Below, piece by piece: positions 47,182 to 58,874 of a stretch of 64,000 nucleotides of DNA (positions are counted from its first letter, which is position 1; every line of letters starts with the position of its first letter). A program made the translations under genes and the position numbers. The DNA comes from Hofstenia miamia (Eukaryota; Xenacoelomorpha; Acoela). The notes beneath the pieces are model-generated. The model had not been told where the DNA came from. It saw nothing but the letters and a program-made list of their open reading frames with translations, and did no database searches. The stretch is from positions 1,596,902 through 1,660,901 of the forward strand of contig SCFE01000098.1 of assembly GCA_004352715.1 (NCBI GenBank), given 5' to 3'.

Positions 47182-48112
47182 GTTGTGATATAACAATATC
47201 ATTTCAATAATCTACTCTATTATAAATTGTTAGCTTGCGATTAGTTTTTTAATAATTTATCTGAAATGCATAAGTAATGTTTATATATGCATATGTAATT
47301 GAAAAAAAATTATTTTAAATTGTAAACATCGGATAAAATACTAAAAAATATACGATTAATAATTTTTATTAATTTAATACGTCGAAATTACTGCTATTTT
47401 GCTTCCATAATAATTAAGTAACTGCAGGCAAAAACATATGTATATGTCTCATGATTTTGTGTTTACACGGTGACAGCGTGACAGAAGACACAATAAAATC
47501 AAAATTATTTGATCTACACGTACATCTGTTCGTATGTCTTATGTTTTGGGTGTTTACAGGCTGCATATGTCTTGAGATAATTGGAGACAGATCTGTTTAA
47601 TGTCACGTGTAAACAGGGTATTAGTGTTATGAGTATTTTATTAAAACCGTTTTTGAAAAGTAGTTAAAAGGACTCTCAATAAATGAAATGCCCAGGGGCT
47701 CAAAATTCAAAATTGTTTTACACGGCCCTGATAATTTCTTTAGGTTTGCCATCATAATATCAGGTGTGTGTGACAAAAGATAGCAATGGTGCGAAATACA
47801 GTCAATGTTATGATTTCAATATAAAAAATGAATTCGATGGTGGAAGCAAAATATTCTGCTTAGGCACCACCAGAAACAGCCGTAGTTAAGCTTAGGGTTA
47901 TGAAGATTTGTTTTATTCTGATATTGTACGTGTATCAGGTTATTTCTTGGAGCATTCGCCGATTCAATTGATTTGTCCCACTATTGAATGCTTCAATAAA
48001 CTATGAAAAATCCTTGGTAATCTCTCACCCTGGCGCTTCAAATATTATTTAAAGCGAATATGACCAGAAGCAAAAGCAGAGAGACACTGGGCCCATAGCC
48101 TGATTTTAGTTC

Positions 48113-48244
48113 ATGCAAGAAGCAAGAGAGCTTAGTCAATGGACAAGAACACTAAATTACTATGACATTGTTACAGGCAGAAAAGAAATACACTGTATAG
48201 GGACACCTGTAAAAAGAATGTTAAGAAAAAATTATGTATTTTGA
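48113..48244 (+). CDS. Possible short exon, unrecognised
   Basis: After the acceptor-like string cctgattttag, an open frame reads MQEARELSQWTRTLNYYDIV and runs 43 codons to TGA. A possible donor, ACACCT|GTAAAA, lies inside. Composition is balanced for this AT-rich region, but the support is limited to one frame and one acceptor. Confidence 0.2.
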   Translation: MQEARELSQWTRTLNYYDIVTGRKEIHCIGTPVKRMLRKNYVF

Positions 48245-48432
48245 GCTATAGCGTGTTTAATATTAAATTTTTATTTCATTACGAAGCAATTTTATGTAGA
48301 AAAATTGTTGCTCCATTTATTTTTCCGTTATTCATTTTTTTTAAAACAAACTGAAGCAAACCAAAACCGAGAAGCTTGACTCAAAATCGAATTGAACCCA
48401 CACAAAAAAAGAAGAAAGGTAGAAATTTGCCA

Positions 48433-49478
48433 TCAAGTATTCTTAACTGAAGGACGGGAATAGAGAGTGTACTTATGAAGAAGCAGGTCGGAATGTATAT
48501 CCTCTTTTATAGCAGCATCGCCAAATGTTTTTGAAATTAATTCTAGTTTTTTAATCTCTGCTAATTGTAAGTTAAAGTTACACTTTTCTAGAATATTAGA
48601 AACTTCTGTATTGATTTCATCAACATCACAGAAGGACTTTTTGTCTAAAAATTCAAGCAAAGGTGACAAACTCATTTCCAATTGCTTCAATTGGACAATA
48701 TTCTCATTAGCTTTGCTAATTATTTCATGTTGGGTTTTAGCAATTTCATTCGCTTGCTTCTGATAAGCTTCATTTGCTTGCATTATAATGAAATCGCGTC
48801 GCTTGCGTGCTAATAAGTCAATTTCACGGAATTTCACTTCAATCTTTTTTTGAATGTTTTAGAATAACTGGTGTGAGATCTCAATTCTTTCAACCGTGTT
48901 TGAATACGTTTGATATTCTTTGCAACTTCTTCTGCGAAAATTTCATGTTGCCTTGCAATTGTTCGTTTTTCATGGCCTTCATGAGTAACAATTGCGCAAG
49001 TGACGCAAAGAAACTTTTTACACTTTGGATCATTGCAATAGTACTTAAGTTTTTCCTTGTGCTCGTTGCAGTAGGGAATAGGCTTCGAACTTAAAGCATA
49101 TATGACATGTGTTCTTGTTCGTTTCCCTTTTTCATGATTGAGACGGCAATTCATGCAAAGAACCAGTCCACAATTTTTGCATAAGTGAACTTCTATTGGA
49201 TGAATTTCATCATTACATACATCACAGACTTTGAAAGGATCACTAGATTCACTTTTAAGCGATTCAAAGAGTTCAACCAATGCCTTTATGCGAAAATCAG
49301 CTTTTATAGATTTCACCAATGATACAGCACGACACAATGGACAAGCAATGCTTTCTTCTTTCTTGCTGTATTCTACGAAGCATTTCTTACAGAAAGAGTG
49401 AAGACAGTTTAAGGCAACAGGATCTTGATATAGATCTAAGCATAATGCGCACGTTAGGAATTCTATATAGTCTTCCAT
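48433..49478 (-). CDS. TRIM-type RING/B-box/coiled-coil protein, frame broken at an A7 run
   Basis: Likely an E3 ubiquitin ligase. From ATG at 49478 the protein starts MEDYIEFLTCALCLDLYQDP, and its RING follows C3HC4 spacing (CALC, HSFCKKC, CPLC) over residues 10-52. A first B-box-like zinc region (CDVC...CKNC...C..C...H) covers about 85-125. B-box 2 (YCNEHKEKLKYYC, LCVTCAIVTHEGH) covers about 134-172. The coiled coil begins near residue 175 and then stops at 48834. It continues in another frame (FREIDLLARKRRDFIIMQAN to KLELISKTFGDAAIKED) to 48433. The break falls in a run of seven A (minus strand, about 48845-48851). One extra A would keep one frame, so a sequencing error or polymorphism is as likely as a true mutation. 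No NHL, filamin or SPRY domain follows. Confidence 0.85.
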
Positions 49479-49938
49479 TTTTTCATAAACTTGATGCTAT
49501 GTTATTTATTACAAGACAGTATTAAGTAAACATTTAAAATTGAAATGTTTACACAATGCTAACACTGAGAGTTGTGCATCAGCATCATGCTTTGAAAATG
49601 TAATTCATTTCCGTGAAGTTATTAACGACAAATATATCTGATCATCTTCAAGGATAAAAAACTAAACTTATTGTTATTTAATGGTTAATGACAGTGTAGA
49701 AGTCTACTTTTAAAAACTTCCCACAATTATATCTATTTTAGTTAAAGTTTAGAAGCCAATCTACAAGATCTTGCCATAAACCAAAACAGTAATGAATATA
49801 GCAAACTTTAATTGAAAAAAATTTTGCAAAAAAGCTTTTTTGATGATGTTTACCAATATGAATATTCAACTTTAAACTTGGATTCTCCTGTGGATTCTGT
49901 TTCAAATTCAAAAAATTTTTTTAAACCTATTCATCTCC

Positions 49939-49972
<34 letters not shown>

Positions 49973-50087
49973 NNNNNNNNNNNNNNNNNNNNNNNNNNNN
50001 NNNNNNNNNNNNNNNNNNNNNNNNNNNNNNNNNNNNNNNNNNNNNNNNNNNNNNNNNNNNNNNNNNNNNNNNNNNNNNNNNNNNNNN
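49973..50087. other. Assembly gap inside a (TA)n array
   Basis: 115 N with TA repeats on both sides (49940-49972 and 50088-50107). The missing sequence is probably more of the array or a short element within it. Confidence 0.9.
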
Positions 50088-50501
50088 TATATATATATAT
50101 ATATATACTTTTAGGTTTAAATTTAAAAAATATGAATTCATACACGTCTCAATTGATATGTTATTGCACCGTCCATTGATTGGATCGTATCAATTAGTTG
50201 AGATTGCATACGAAAGCAAAGGCATGCTTTTTGTTATTTATGTAAATGTGAACCATCCGTTTTTGTTATTAGTTATTTAGCCAGTTGGGGAGAGAATGCC
50301 CTTCAAGGTAGAAGAGTTTAGAAAAAGTACTGCTTCAGTCACTTCTACAAATATTTTTTTTACAATAGAAAATTAATTTTTTGATTACTTAAAATAGATG
50401 TGTCTCCCAAAATATAATAAAACTGATTTAACTTATAGGACATATCATTTGAATAAAAAATGAATAATTTATTAGCATGAACAGATAAGCATTCTTCAGA
50501 A

Positions 50502-50532
<31 letters not shown>

Positions 50533-51125
50533 NNNNNNNNNNNNNNNNNNNNNNNNNNNNNNNNNNNNNNNNNNNNNNNNNNNNNNNNNNNNNNNNNNNN
50601 NNNNNNNNNNNNNNNNNNNNNNNNNNNNNNNNNNNNNNNNNNNNNNNNNNNNNNNNNNNNNNNNNNNNNNNNNNNNNNNNNNNNNNNNNNNNNNNNNNNN
50701 NNNNNNNNNNNNNNNNNNNNNNNNNNNNNNNNNNNNNNNNNNNNNNNNNNNNNNNNNNNNNNNNNNNNNNNNNNNNNNNNNNNNNNNNNNNNNNNNNNNN
50801 NNNNNNNNNNNNNNNNNNNNNNNNNNNNNNNNNNNNNNNNNNNNNNNNNNNNNNNNNNNNNNNNNNNNNNNNNNNNNNNNNNNNNNNNNNNNNNNNNNNN
50901 NNNNNNNNNNNNNNNNNNNNNNNNNNNNNNNNNNNNNNNNNNNNNNNNNNNNNNNNNNNNNNNNNNNNNNNNNNNNNNNNNNNNNNNNNNNNNNNNNNNN
51001 NNNNNNNNNNNNNNNNNNNNNNNNNNNNNNNNNNNNNNNNNNNNNNNNNNNNNNNNNNNNNNNNNNNNNNNNNNNNNNNNNNNNNNNNNNNNNNNNNNNN
51101 NNNNNNNNNNNNNNNNNNNNNNNNN
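50533..51125. other. Assembly gap inside a (TA)n array
   Basis: 593 N with TA repeats on both sides (50506-50532 and 51129-51158). Confidence 0.9.
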
Positions 51126-51163
<38 letters not shown>

Positions 51164-51199
51164 GTCATGCTTTAAATAATTTATTAGCTGATATTTTTT

Positions 51200-53080
51200 C
51201 ATTTGAGGGCAGTCAATACAACTAGACCTACCACGATTACAGCTAATAATGAGAGACTAATAACCCTATATCGCCTTAGCAAAAAATTGTATAATTTCTA
51301 AATAATTTTCTGACTACTATATTATTTCAGTTCTTTCTCGAAAAATATTGTTAACACAGCTAGGAAATATCTTGAAAATTTAATTAACTGCTGATATTTG
51401 ACTAGCTTAGAAATTAGTAATGCTAATCAATCGCTGTACAATTATAAAAACATTCAATTGAACCAAAAAAATACATTAATAAATCCATCAAATTCTTTTT
51501 TACGAGGAAAAATAATAATCCAACATTAGATTGAATAGAAATGTAAGGATTTGATATAAATTAAAGCAGCCTATAAAAAACATGGAACACCTTAGAGACT
51601 TGAACACATTTATTAAGAAGCAATCAAATCTTAGTACCCTTAAATAAAAAGCAATCAAGCTATCTGTAATATATTTTCGCTTTACAACGAGTTTTTATGC
51701 AATCAATTTACCAAAATCTAACCAATCACGTGGAGAATTATTAGTCCCTGCATAAACTTATACTGTATTTATCCCCTTAAAACTACAAACAGTTTTCTCA
51801 CATTTGTAAGCAATTTCTACAAAGTCTATTAGAAAACCGAGAAATAATGGAATATTGATTGTTTTCTTATAATAGGAAAAATATGTACTAAAGTTTATTG
51901 CTGGGTCCAAAATATTTGAAAATATTAAAAAATATTTTTTGATGAAAATTCTGATTTTCATATAATTATGAGTTCTGAATGCCAGAGTTGAACGGCTAAC
52001 TTCAACACAATGTTGAAGTTCGTCGACCCACAGGCCCCAAGGTAGTAGGCTTCGCAATAAAGTACGCCCACAAGAGACAGTGACCGGGCGGAATTTTAAA
52101 ATTAAACGAAATAGAAGACACCTCACTATTCTGTTGTGCTTTTAAGTTTTTGGATATCCTCTTAGTTCGTAAGTTATAAGCTCGTAATATTGTTTTGAAA
52201 TTAGGAATTCTTAGGTAGCTTTGGGTTAAGGAAAATTGTTGTTTCATTGCTGAACCCTTACATTTAACCAGTATTGAAAAAATATTTTCTATGTTGTACT
52301 AAGCTATCCTTTATTACTCCTATTTCAAAAATTTTGACACAGTATTATTCAAAAAAATCATCTAGAAATTTCATTCACCTAACAGATTAGTGAAATTCTT
52401 AAAAAAGGTTTTAGGCAATCCGATCTCTGAAAACTTAGCAAATATATGAAGCTATCTAATACGCAATTCGGATTGCCTAAAAAATTTCCTTATTCTCGTG
52501 GAATATTAGTCGCCACTAAAAATTTGTGACCATTTCTGATTATAAAATGTAGGTTGTAAATACCTGTCTTCCTAAACTAGATTCTAAATATAATAACTAC
52601 AATAATTTTACTTCAAATATTGATAAGCTTCAATTGCTAGTTTACAAGATAATATGAAGTCTGAAAACACGGAAAACATTTAAAAATCTAAATGCAATAA
52701 ATGTATAATTTTCACACAAGTAAAAAAATTGTCACTGTTAGGACAATTTATCTTACGTGTGTCTGATTCATTACAAAATATTGCTTGGACTCTGTTCTCA
52801 AGTAATATATTTTTTGTTGCTGTTAAAAATAATCTTTCCAACACATAACACGATTTCAGTTAAAGGAATATAGATTACGTTATGGAGGTAGACAGAGGGT
52901 TGAATGTTTTTTTCGACAATGTTTTTCATCAAGTGAAAATTTCTTCATGTATTTTTGTACTTTCGAACACTCTGAATTTAGCAGTTAGTCTAGTGTTTGA
53001 TTTTCACATGCACTTTTTTCAGTGAGACTCAAGAAAGACGAAGATTTCCTAAAAAATATCGCTGAGGTAAATTGGTCATC
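51200..53080. other. AT-rich stretch, no gene recognised
   Basis: Frames on the minus strand near 51758-52247 overlap and lack motifs. A GC-richer patch at 52020-52090 could be the end of an old element, but no partner was found. Confidence 0.35.
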
Positions 53081-53088
53081 TTTGCTCT

Positions 53089-53275
53089 CAGAGGCGCAGA
53101 TCTTTGGAAATCGTTTAGGGGAGGGGAATTGAAAATAGAAAGCAACTAAATAAACTATATTTTACCACAAAATTTTTTTGTATATCTATAAAATTGTTTG
53201 TGTTAATACAACTTATGATTTCAAATAAGGTGGGGGGGGCACGTGCTCCCCATACCCCTTGTTATCACGCCATTG
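53089..53275. mobile_element. hAT-like MITE (187 bp)
   Basis: It starts cagaggcg and ends cgccattg, complementary at CA(G/A)(A/T)GGCG. A left-hand G run (taggggaggggaa) and a right-hand block, gtggggggggcacgtgctcccc, are typical of hAT MITE ends. No clear 8-bp duplication was seen. Confidence 0.4.
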
Positions 53276-53559
53276 ATATCATTTCTTTTTTATATTTGAT
53301 CTTTTTTAAGCAAAACACCCCCTCAACTGAAAAGATTTGTTTCCTTTGCAGAACTGGGACTTTTTATAGTTCATTTAATTCTTCAGTTACCTGTTTAAAT
53401 TTACAAAAATGGGTGTAATTTTAGAAACAGAGAAGAAAACTTTTTAGTTTACAAACTAAACCTTTAATACAGGATTGATCAAGGTGTTAACCAAATTAAA
53501 AGGGGTGACTTTGCCAGTCAATATAAAATTAGAAATGCTTAATGAATTAATTGCCCCTT

Positions 53560-53674
53560 TGAAAAATAACGTAACTCATACTTCCTGGACTAGTTAAGCT
53601 AACTTTTACATACTTTTATTTCTTTTTGTTTTTGATTTTGCAATTCCCCCTTGAATTAGCTGAATAAAAGCTTA

Positions 53675-53726
<52 letters not shown>
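53560..53726 (+). mobile_element. 3' tail of a LINE ending in (TTA)n
   Basis: The phrase ttgaattagctgaataaaag runs into ATT repeats at 53674-53726. An AATAAA-bearing 3' end followed by a trinucleotide tail is the normal 3' terminus of several LINE families. The next LINE begins directly after the tail. Confidence 0.55.
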
Positions 53727-55079
53727 GGGGTACCCCAAGGCACTGTACTTGGCCCTATTTTATTTGCAATTTTTGTAAATGATATAATAAAACATGTTAA
53801 AAACAGCGAAATTTACCAATATGCCGACGACACATGCCTANNNNNNNNNNNNNNNNNNNNNNNNNNNNNNNNNNNNNNNNNNNNNNNNNNNNNNNNNNNN
53901 NNNNNNNNNNNNNNNNNNNNNNNNNNNNNNNNNNNNNNNNNNNNNNNNNNNNNNNNNNNNNNNNNNNNNNNNNNNNNNNNNNNNNNNNNNNNNNNNNNNN
54001 NNNNNNNNNNNNNNNNNNATTTACCAATATGCCGACGACACATGCCTAATAAGTACCGCAAAAAATGCTTTTGATGCTACAAAAACCTCCAAACAGATGT
54101 AGAAAAACGAAACAATTATTTTACAAATAATCAACTAAAACTAAATATTGACAAAACTCAATTTATAATTTTTTCACCGAAGGCACAGAGAAATCTAATA
54201 CGTGATATAGAACTAAAGATAAATAATAAGCCAATAAAACAAAGTAATTCAGTCACCTATTTAGGAGTGGAGATAGATAATGATTTAAAATTTGAAAAAT
54301 TTCTGCTGAATAAGATTTAAAAAATGACTGCAGGCATTAGATATCTTTATCACTTACGTAATGTAATGTCAAGCAATTATCATAAACAACTAATACATGC
54401 TTTCTGTTTGTCTCATTTTCAATACTGTTCTTTTCTTTTAACTAACTTAAATTCTAAACATCGTATGCTTCTATCAAAGATATTTAATTGGTACATAAGA
54501 ACTCTAAACTTTGCACAAAAGCATGATGAAGCATCAGTATATCGTAATAAATATAAAATATTATCTCCGTTCTATCAAATTCATCTGCATATGCTATCTA
54601 TCATATATAAATCCAAATCTCTACGAACATCTCTCCTTAATGACTATATTAAATTAAATGAGCGATCACAAAAATTTCTGCGTTTAGATAAAAATTCTAA
54701 TGGCTTTCATCACATATCAATTAAATTGTGGAATAATTTAGATTATGAAGCGCGAATAGAAAAAAACTATAAAAAATTTAGAAAAAAATTGAAGCAGTTT
54801 CTTCTAATAAAACAATATACATTAGGGGATGGTAATACACTTCATGCATTCGAAATATACATCCAACATTAAGCACCTACACAAACATTCACACAAACAT
54901 TGATAATATTATTATATATTGTATATATTAATTTGTAGTTATATATTTGTTAATATTATTATATATTGTATATATTAATTTGTAGTTATATATTTGTTTA
55001 TATTTTATTTTTCTTTTGTCATGTGTTAGTTTGTAGATATACATTGAGCAATAAATTTGCTTTGACTCTTATTATTATG
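53727..55079 (+). mobile_element. APE-type LINE (family A), 5'-truncated copy 2 with gap
   Basis: The copy begins inside the RT at motif B ([20 protein letters not shown]) and continues to motif [17 protein letters not shown]. An N gap (53841-54018) separates two identical stretches reading atttaccaatatgccgacga. The thumb follows (NSVTYLGVEIDNDLKFEKF), then one stop at TAA before 54324. The C-terminal part is then open for 182 codons (54324-54872), with HAFCLSHFQYCSFLLTNLNS. The 3' UTR holds a 47-bp unit repeated twice (about 54900-54998), and the element ends aataaatttgctttgactct followed by TTATTATTA. The same family forms the scrambled copy at 9634-11300. Confidence 0.8.
53841..54018. other. 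Assembly gap between direct repeats
   Basis: 178 N. The 28 bp before the gap is repeated immediately after it, so part of the LINE may be wrongly duplicated here. Confidence 0.9.
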
Positions 55080-55776
55080 GTGAATATCCACTATCAGTGT
55101 GTTTGCACACTATTAAACCACATCTCCATTGTAGAATCTGAGCGTATTAATAGTGCATTTAACTGTTCAATAACGACAATGTATGTTATTAATAAACAGA
55201 ATGCAAGTAGGAAGTTAAATGAAATTGACTTGTTAACACCAAAGTATTATACTACCTATGCAAGTCTTGTAAATACATGTATGTATAAACGCATTCGCAA
55301 AGTGAAGATGAGCCCAGAATTTTTTCAACAATACATCGGTTCGAACCTACGTAGCAATAAAGCTCAAAGCAAAACATTAGTTAAGAACAAATACTGGCAA
55401 TTTTCATATACCACTTGTCAATGTTGGAATAAATTGCCTTCCAAAATTCGCTGTGCTCCATCACTGTGAATTTTCAAGTGCCTATTAAAACAACCTCCTA
55501 GCAGAACAGAAAATATTAGGATCATCTAAAAATGTAAAGTCTGTCTAAATACTTCGTATAGTTTTTAATATTTTTAATTAATCGTAATTTTGTATTTTAT
55601 TTATTTTTATTTTGTAGTTTAGTTTACTTTTAAGTGTCTTGCCTTGTTGTGTGTGTTGAAAGTTTGTAAAAATGTGTATGTGTATTGGAAATATTGTATA
55701 TATGTGTTTGCAGAATATGTACCGCATGCGCAAGAAACAAGTTAACTATAATAAAGCAATTGAAGACTTATTATTC
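55080..55776 (+). mobile_element. 3' part of a further LINE
   Basis: The open frame to 55469 contains FFQQYIGSNLRSNKAQSKTL and QFSYTTCQCWNKLPSKIR. This is the usual C-terminal end of a LINE ORF2 (R..+...WN.LP..IR). The 3' end reads taataaagcaattgaagact followed by TTATTA. It follows the (TTA)n end of the preceding LINE directly, as if inserted in tandem. Confidence 0.65.
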
Positions 55777-56479
55777 CAACAAAGAATATCAATTAGATCT
55801 TTTTTATGCATAACTATGTAGAAATCGAGAAAATTTGTTTTTGCCCAAAGAACCTCCAACAGTTTATATTTCTTTCTTGAAAGATGAAACTTGAGAAGAA
55901 GAGATTAATGACTGCCTATCTTTGTTTTTTAGGAGAAGAAAAGCAATCATCCTCTGGTATCAGTTGGCGATTTCAAATGAATAAGAGAATAAGAGGTGCA
56001 TGACCTTAAGGAAATGAACACTAAAGTCCAAAGTGATGAGACCAACACCCCCTTCTACCCTAACAATAGCAAGAATTTTGAAACCTCATTTGACGATATC
56101 CCATTTTAGAATTGCTTGAGCAAGTGCATGCCAGTGAACAAAATAGCACTTCCTTCCTAATTCTATCTACATTCGAATTTTATATACAACTAATTTAATC
56201 GTTTGTGTTTACAAATGGGTTTTTCTGAAATTCATGTTTACATCTGCTTAGTGCATATTACAGTAATACCTAAGGGTATTTATCCGAATAATCTGCTACC
56301 AACATTTGCAATGTAATGTAAATATTCAGTAATTTTTGTATAATTATCCGATTAAATTCATATCTTGAATCGTTTGATCTATGATGTTTTCTATCATACA
56401 CATACACATCTCTACTTTTTAAAATCTAAAGATTTTTCAATATGTACATAGTTCACAAACATGAAAGTTTTGCAGAAAC

Positions 56480-56683
56480 TTATCTATTTACAATTATTAC
56501 AAATCCAGATTTCGGTCTTAGTATGAGTCTATGAAGAATATATATTGCTAAAATTAAAAATGCCATAAACAAAACGGTGATGACTGCATAATTCAAGTTT
56601 TCCCAGTTTAAGTTAATCATGCTATTCAAGTCTACATCAGGATCAACTGCTTCTGCTCTAGTGTAGTTCCATGCTTTATTCAT
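56480..56683 (-). CDS. Small single-pass membrane protein, 67 residues
   Basis: From ATG at 56683 the frame reads MNKAWNYTRAEAVDPDVDLN, then a hydrophobic helix, NYAVITVLFMAFLILAIYIL, then basic HRLILRPKSG. It ends at a stop at 56480. The order acidic N-terminus, one membrane helix, basic C-terminus is that of small integral membrane proteins. An acceptor-like site, ctattttag, lies about 20 bp upstream of the ATG, so the start may follow a 5'UTR intron. An alternative acceptor at ...aatag would extend the frame. I do not recognise the family. Confidence 0.45.
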   Translation of the reverse strand: MNKAWNYTRAEAVDPDVDLNSMINLNWENLNYAVITVLFMAFLILAIYILHRLILRPKSGFVIIVNR

Positions 56684-57146
56684 GAACAAAATTTTCCACT
56701 ATTCTAAAATAGATGTCAGCAATTAATTTTTGAAAACAAAATCCAAAAAAAAATTTCTAAGTCCAGTTTATACAATATTGGATAAAATATCTAGAATCAT
56801 ACCTAAAAAATCATTTTTGCAAATATTAATTCAATACTTTAGATTTTTATCACCAGCTCAATTTTTTAATATTGAGTTCAGTCTTTGAGTTAATATATCA
56901 TTTATCCTATACCTACTTAGTACCCCTTTTTAGGTTCACACTAAAATTTTTGGGACAATCAGAATGTAGTAACAAAATATATTTAGAGTATTCTTGCAAA
57001 TGCATTAAATCACTCAAAAGTTTAAAAAATATAGGTGTGCGCATTTGTTGAACTCCCATGCTTTGCCAAATTATTATCAAACAATTCATAAACTTTTTAG
57101 GGCTTGCTACTGCATCACTACAAAGACTGAAAAGAATAGTAAACAG

Positions 57147-57287
57147 TTAAGCCTGAGTAACTTTTCTAAAAAATTTCAAAATTAAAAAAAATTCCCTGCT
57201 GCAAAATCGAAGCTTGTAAAGCATGACTTCCGGATCGTCTTGTCGAACACCACGTAACTTAGCCAATTTTCGAATGTAGATTGATTG
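57147..57287 (-). CDS. Possible exon, unrecognised
   Basis: After the acceptor-like string gatccacag the minus strand reads QSIYIRKLAKLRGVRQDDPE then VMLYKLRFCSRE and runs to TAA at 57147. The first 28 residues have a charged, protein-like composition not seen in nearby noise. No GT donor lies close after them, so it would be a terminal exon. It may belong with the small membrane-protein frame downstream on the same strand. That is inference only. Confidence 0.35.
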   Translation of the reverse strand, partial: QSIYIRKLAKLRGVRQDDPEVMLYKLRFCSREFFLILKFFRKVTQA

Positions 57288-57299
57288 CTGTGGATCATT

Positions 57300-58870
57300 A
57301 AGAAATATTATTATGCTATAGTTAGTAAGATATATAATTTGATTAAGAGAAATAGCTTAATAGCTTTGCAATAACAAAAAGTTACCTTAGAACTTGAGTT
57401 TTACAATTTTGTAATGAGGATAGAATTATATGTCTAAAAGCATTTTGAGCACTGCTAATTCGATTAATTTAATAGGTTGTGAATAACATCAAAAAGTGCC
57501 GTAGTTAAAGAGCACCATAATCTAATAAAAAGCTTTACATCAAACGTAAATTATTTTGGCAATTAAACCAACTGCTCATGCAACATCAATCTTTACCGCC
57601 ATCAAGTGTCAATGTGTATGTTATAGATACTTATCTCTTATTTATTAACCCAATAATGCGATAGATGTGCTTTGCACTATTAATGTATACTGTTAATTCT
57701 AAAATGATTCTTAGCTTGTTTAATAAACATCTACATAGATTGCATTTTTGTTGAGGATATATTTCTGGAAAACTTCACATATGATTGATTACATTTATAG
57801 ATATTCAATCTTTTTGTAATGTTTTAATAATAATATTCTACATTATAAGAATGAAAAAATTGTAAAGGTGGGGGCAGTGATGGTCATATAAATGATTATG
57901 CATATTTATATTTATATTACCTAAAATTTCGTGTATATTAATTACATGGTTTCAACGTTTAAAATCAATTTGTATGATTTTTCGATATTATTTCGATAGA
58001 TTTGCCGTAATATGCTCTACTAAGTATGTACTAGCCCGTACTAATACGCCGCGTTCTGTACTAGGCTCTACTATATGTGTACTAGATTGCCTTGAAAAAA
58101 TAGATTCAAAATGTTTATTTTCAAAATATTAAAACATAGACACTGACTCTATTCCGTATTATTGTAATATGTATTTTACCTCCTCTTTTATATTTCTCAT
58201 ATATATGATTTTATATACATGATTCAGGTTTATATGTATTTATATTTATATGATCATATATCTGATTTCTTTAAATGGACATCACGGGGGGGGGAGTATA
58301 GAAAGAAGAACAATTTAGTGCAACAGTAAAGATTATTGTTTTGATAAGAAGTGATTTAAATTTAAATGCTTAATAACACTTTCCTTAATTTGCCAATGAA
58401 AGAACATTTTTTGGCTTAATTTTTTGTTCACTGCTTTCATTAAAATTGGAAAATTATTCTAACAAATTTTTTATTCTTAAAGTATGTGTTAATGAGGTTT
58501 TAAATTAATGAAATCTTTGTAAATATTATACTTAAGTTTCATCTTCAATGTATTCTATAATTTGTAAAAAATTTTTATTATTAATTTAATAAAACTCCAG
58601 CCACAGGATTAAACATTTGCCCCACAAATCCCAGCATCAAAATGTTTAAAGAAACTGTCCAATTTATCAATACAAAACATTTGTAGTCACTGAAAACTTT
58701 ATGTATATTTTATATGCGTAAACATACATAAAATTACAAAAAAATTTTAAAATTAATCACTATCTTCGCACCATAGTCATTGAACCAGAAAAAAACTATT
58801 TTTAAAATCTTAATAAATGCTTATCACTTTATTTGTATAGTGATTATATATACAGAGGATTTAAAAAATA
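57300..58870. other. AT-rich stretch without recognised genes
   Basis: Only low-complexity sequence and isolated hAT-like G runs (58286-58294) were seen. Confidence 0.35.
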
Positions 58871-58874
58871 CATA

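Larger units (their letters stand above)
44165..47640. repeat. Large inverted repeat, arms split by Tc1 and hAT insertions
   Basis: The left arm is 44165-44356 plus 45621-45825. The right arm, inverted, is about 47265-47640. Reverse-complementing the right arm gives the same order of phrases as the left, including tttacacgtgacat, gagacagat/gtctccaat, acccaaaacataagacatac, gatcaaataattttgatttt and taattattatggaagcaaaa. Identity looks high but imperfect. Each arm itself begins and ends with gtttacacg(g)tgaca in opposite orientation around about 190 bp, so each arm may contain a small MITE. Confidence 0.7.
43600..47728 (+). mobile_element. Decayed hAT element carrying later insertions
   Basis: A GC-richer start near 43611 (ggcactagcccaagggacc, then gagtgggggtgcaaaa) resembles the 5' end of ZMYM1-related hAT elements. 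The end near 47728 reads CAGGGCCGTGTAAAACAATT from the other strand, a typical hAT terminus. Between them only the transposase C-terminus survives (43875-44123), so most of the protein has been lost. The 3' part holds a large inverted repeat, a Tc1 element and a second hAT-type element. The two hAT termini have not been shown to belong to one insertion. Confidence 0.5.

Noticed and set aside
43214-48090. Shared phrase agaagcaaaagcag at about 43235 and 48065
   Set aside because: It is too short to show that it flanks the hAT complex as a duplication, and the surrounding similarity fades quickly.
55925-56010. Exon-like stretch after tttgttttttag reading EEKQSSSGISWRFQMNKRIR
   Set aside because: The acceptor is good, but two frames are partly open, no donor or homology supports it, and it is short.
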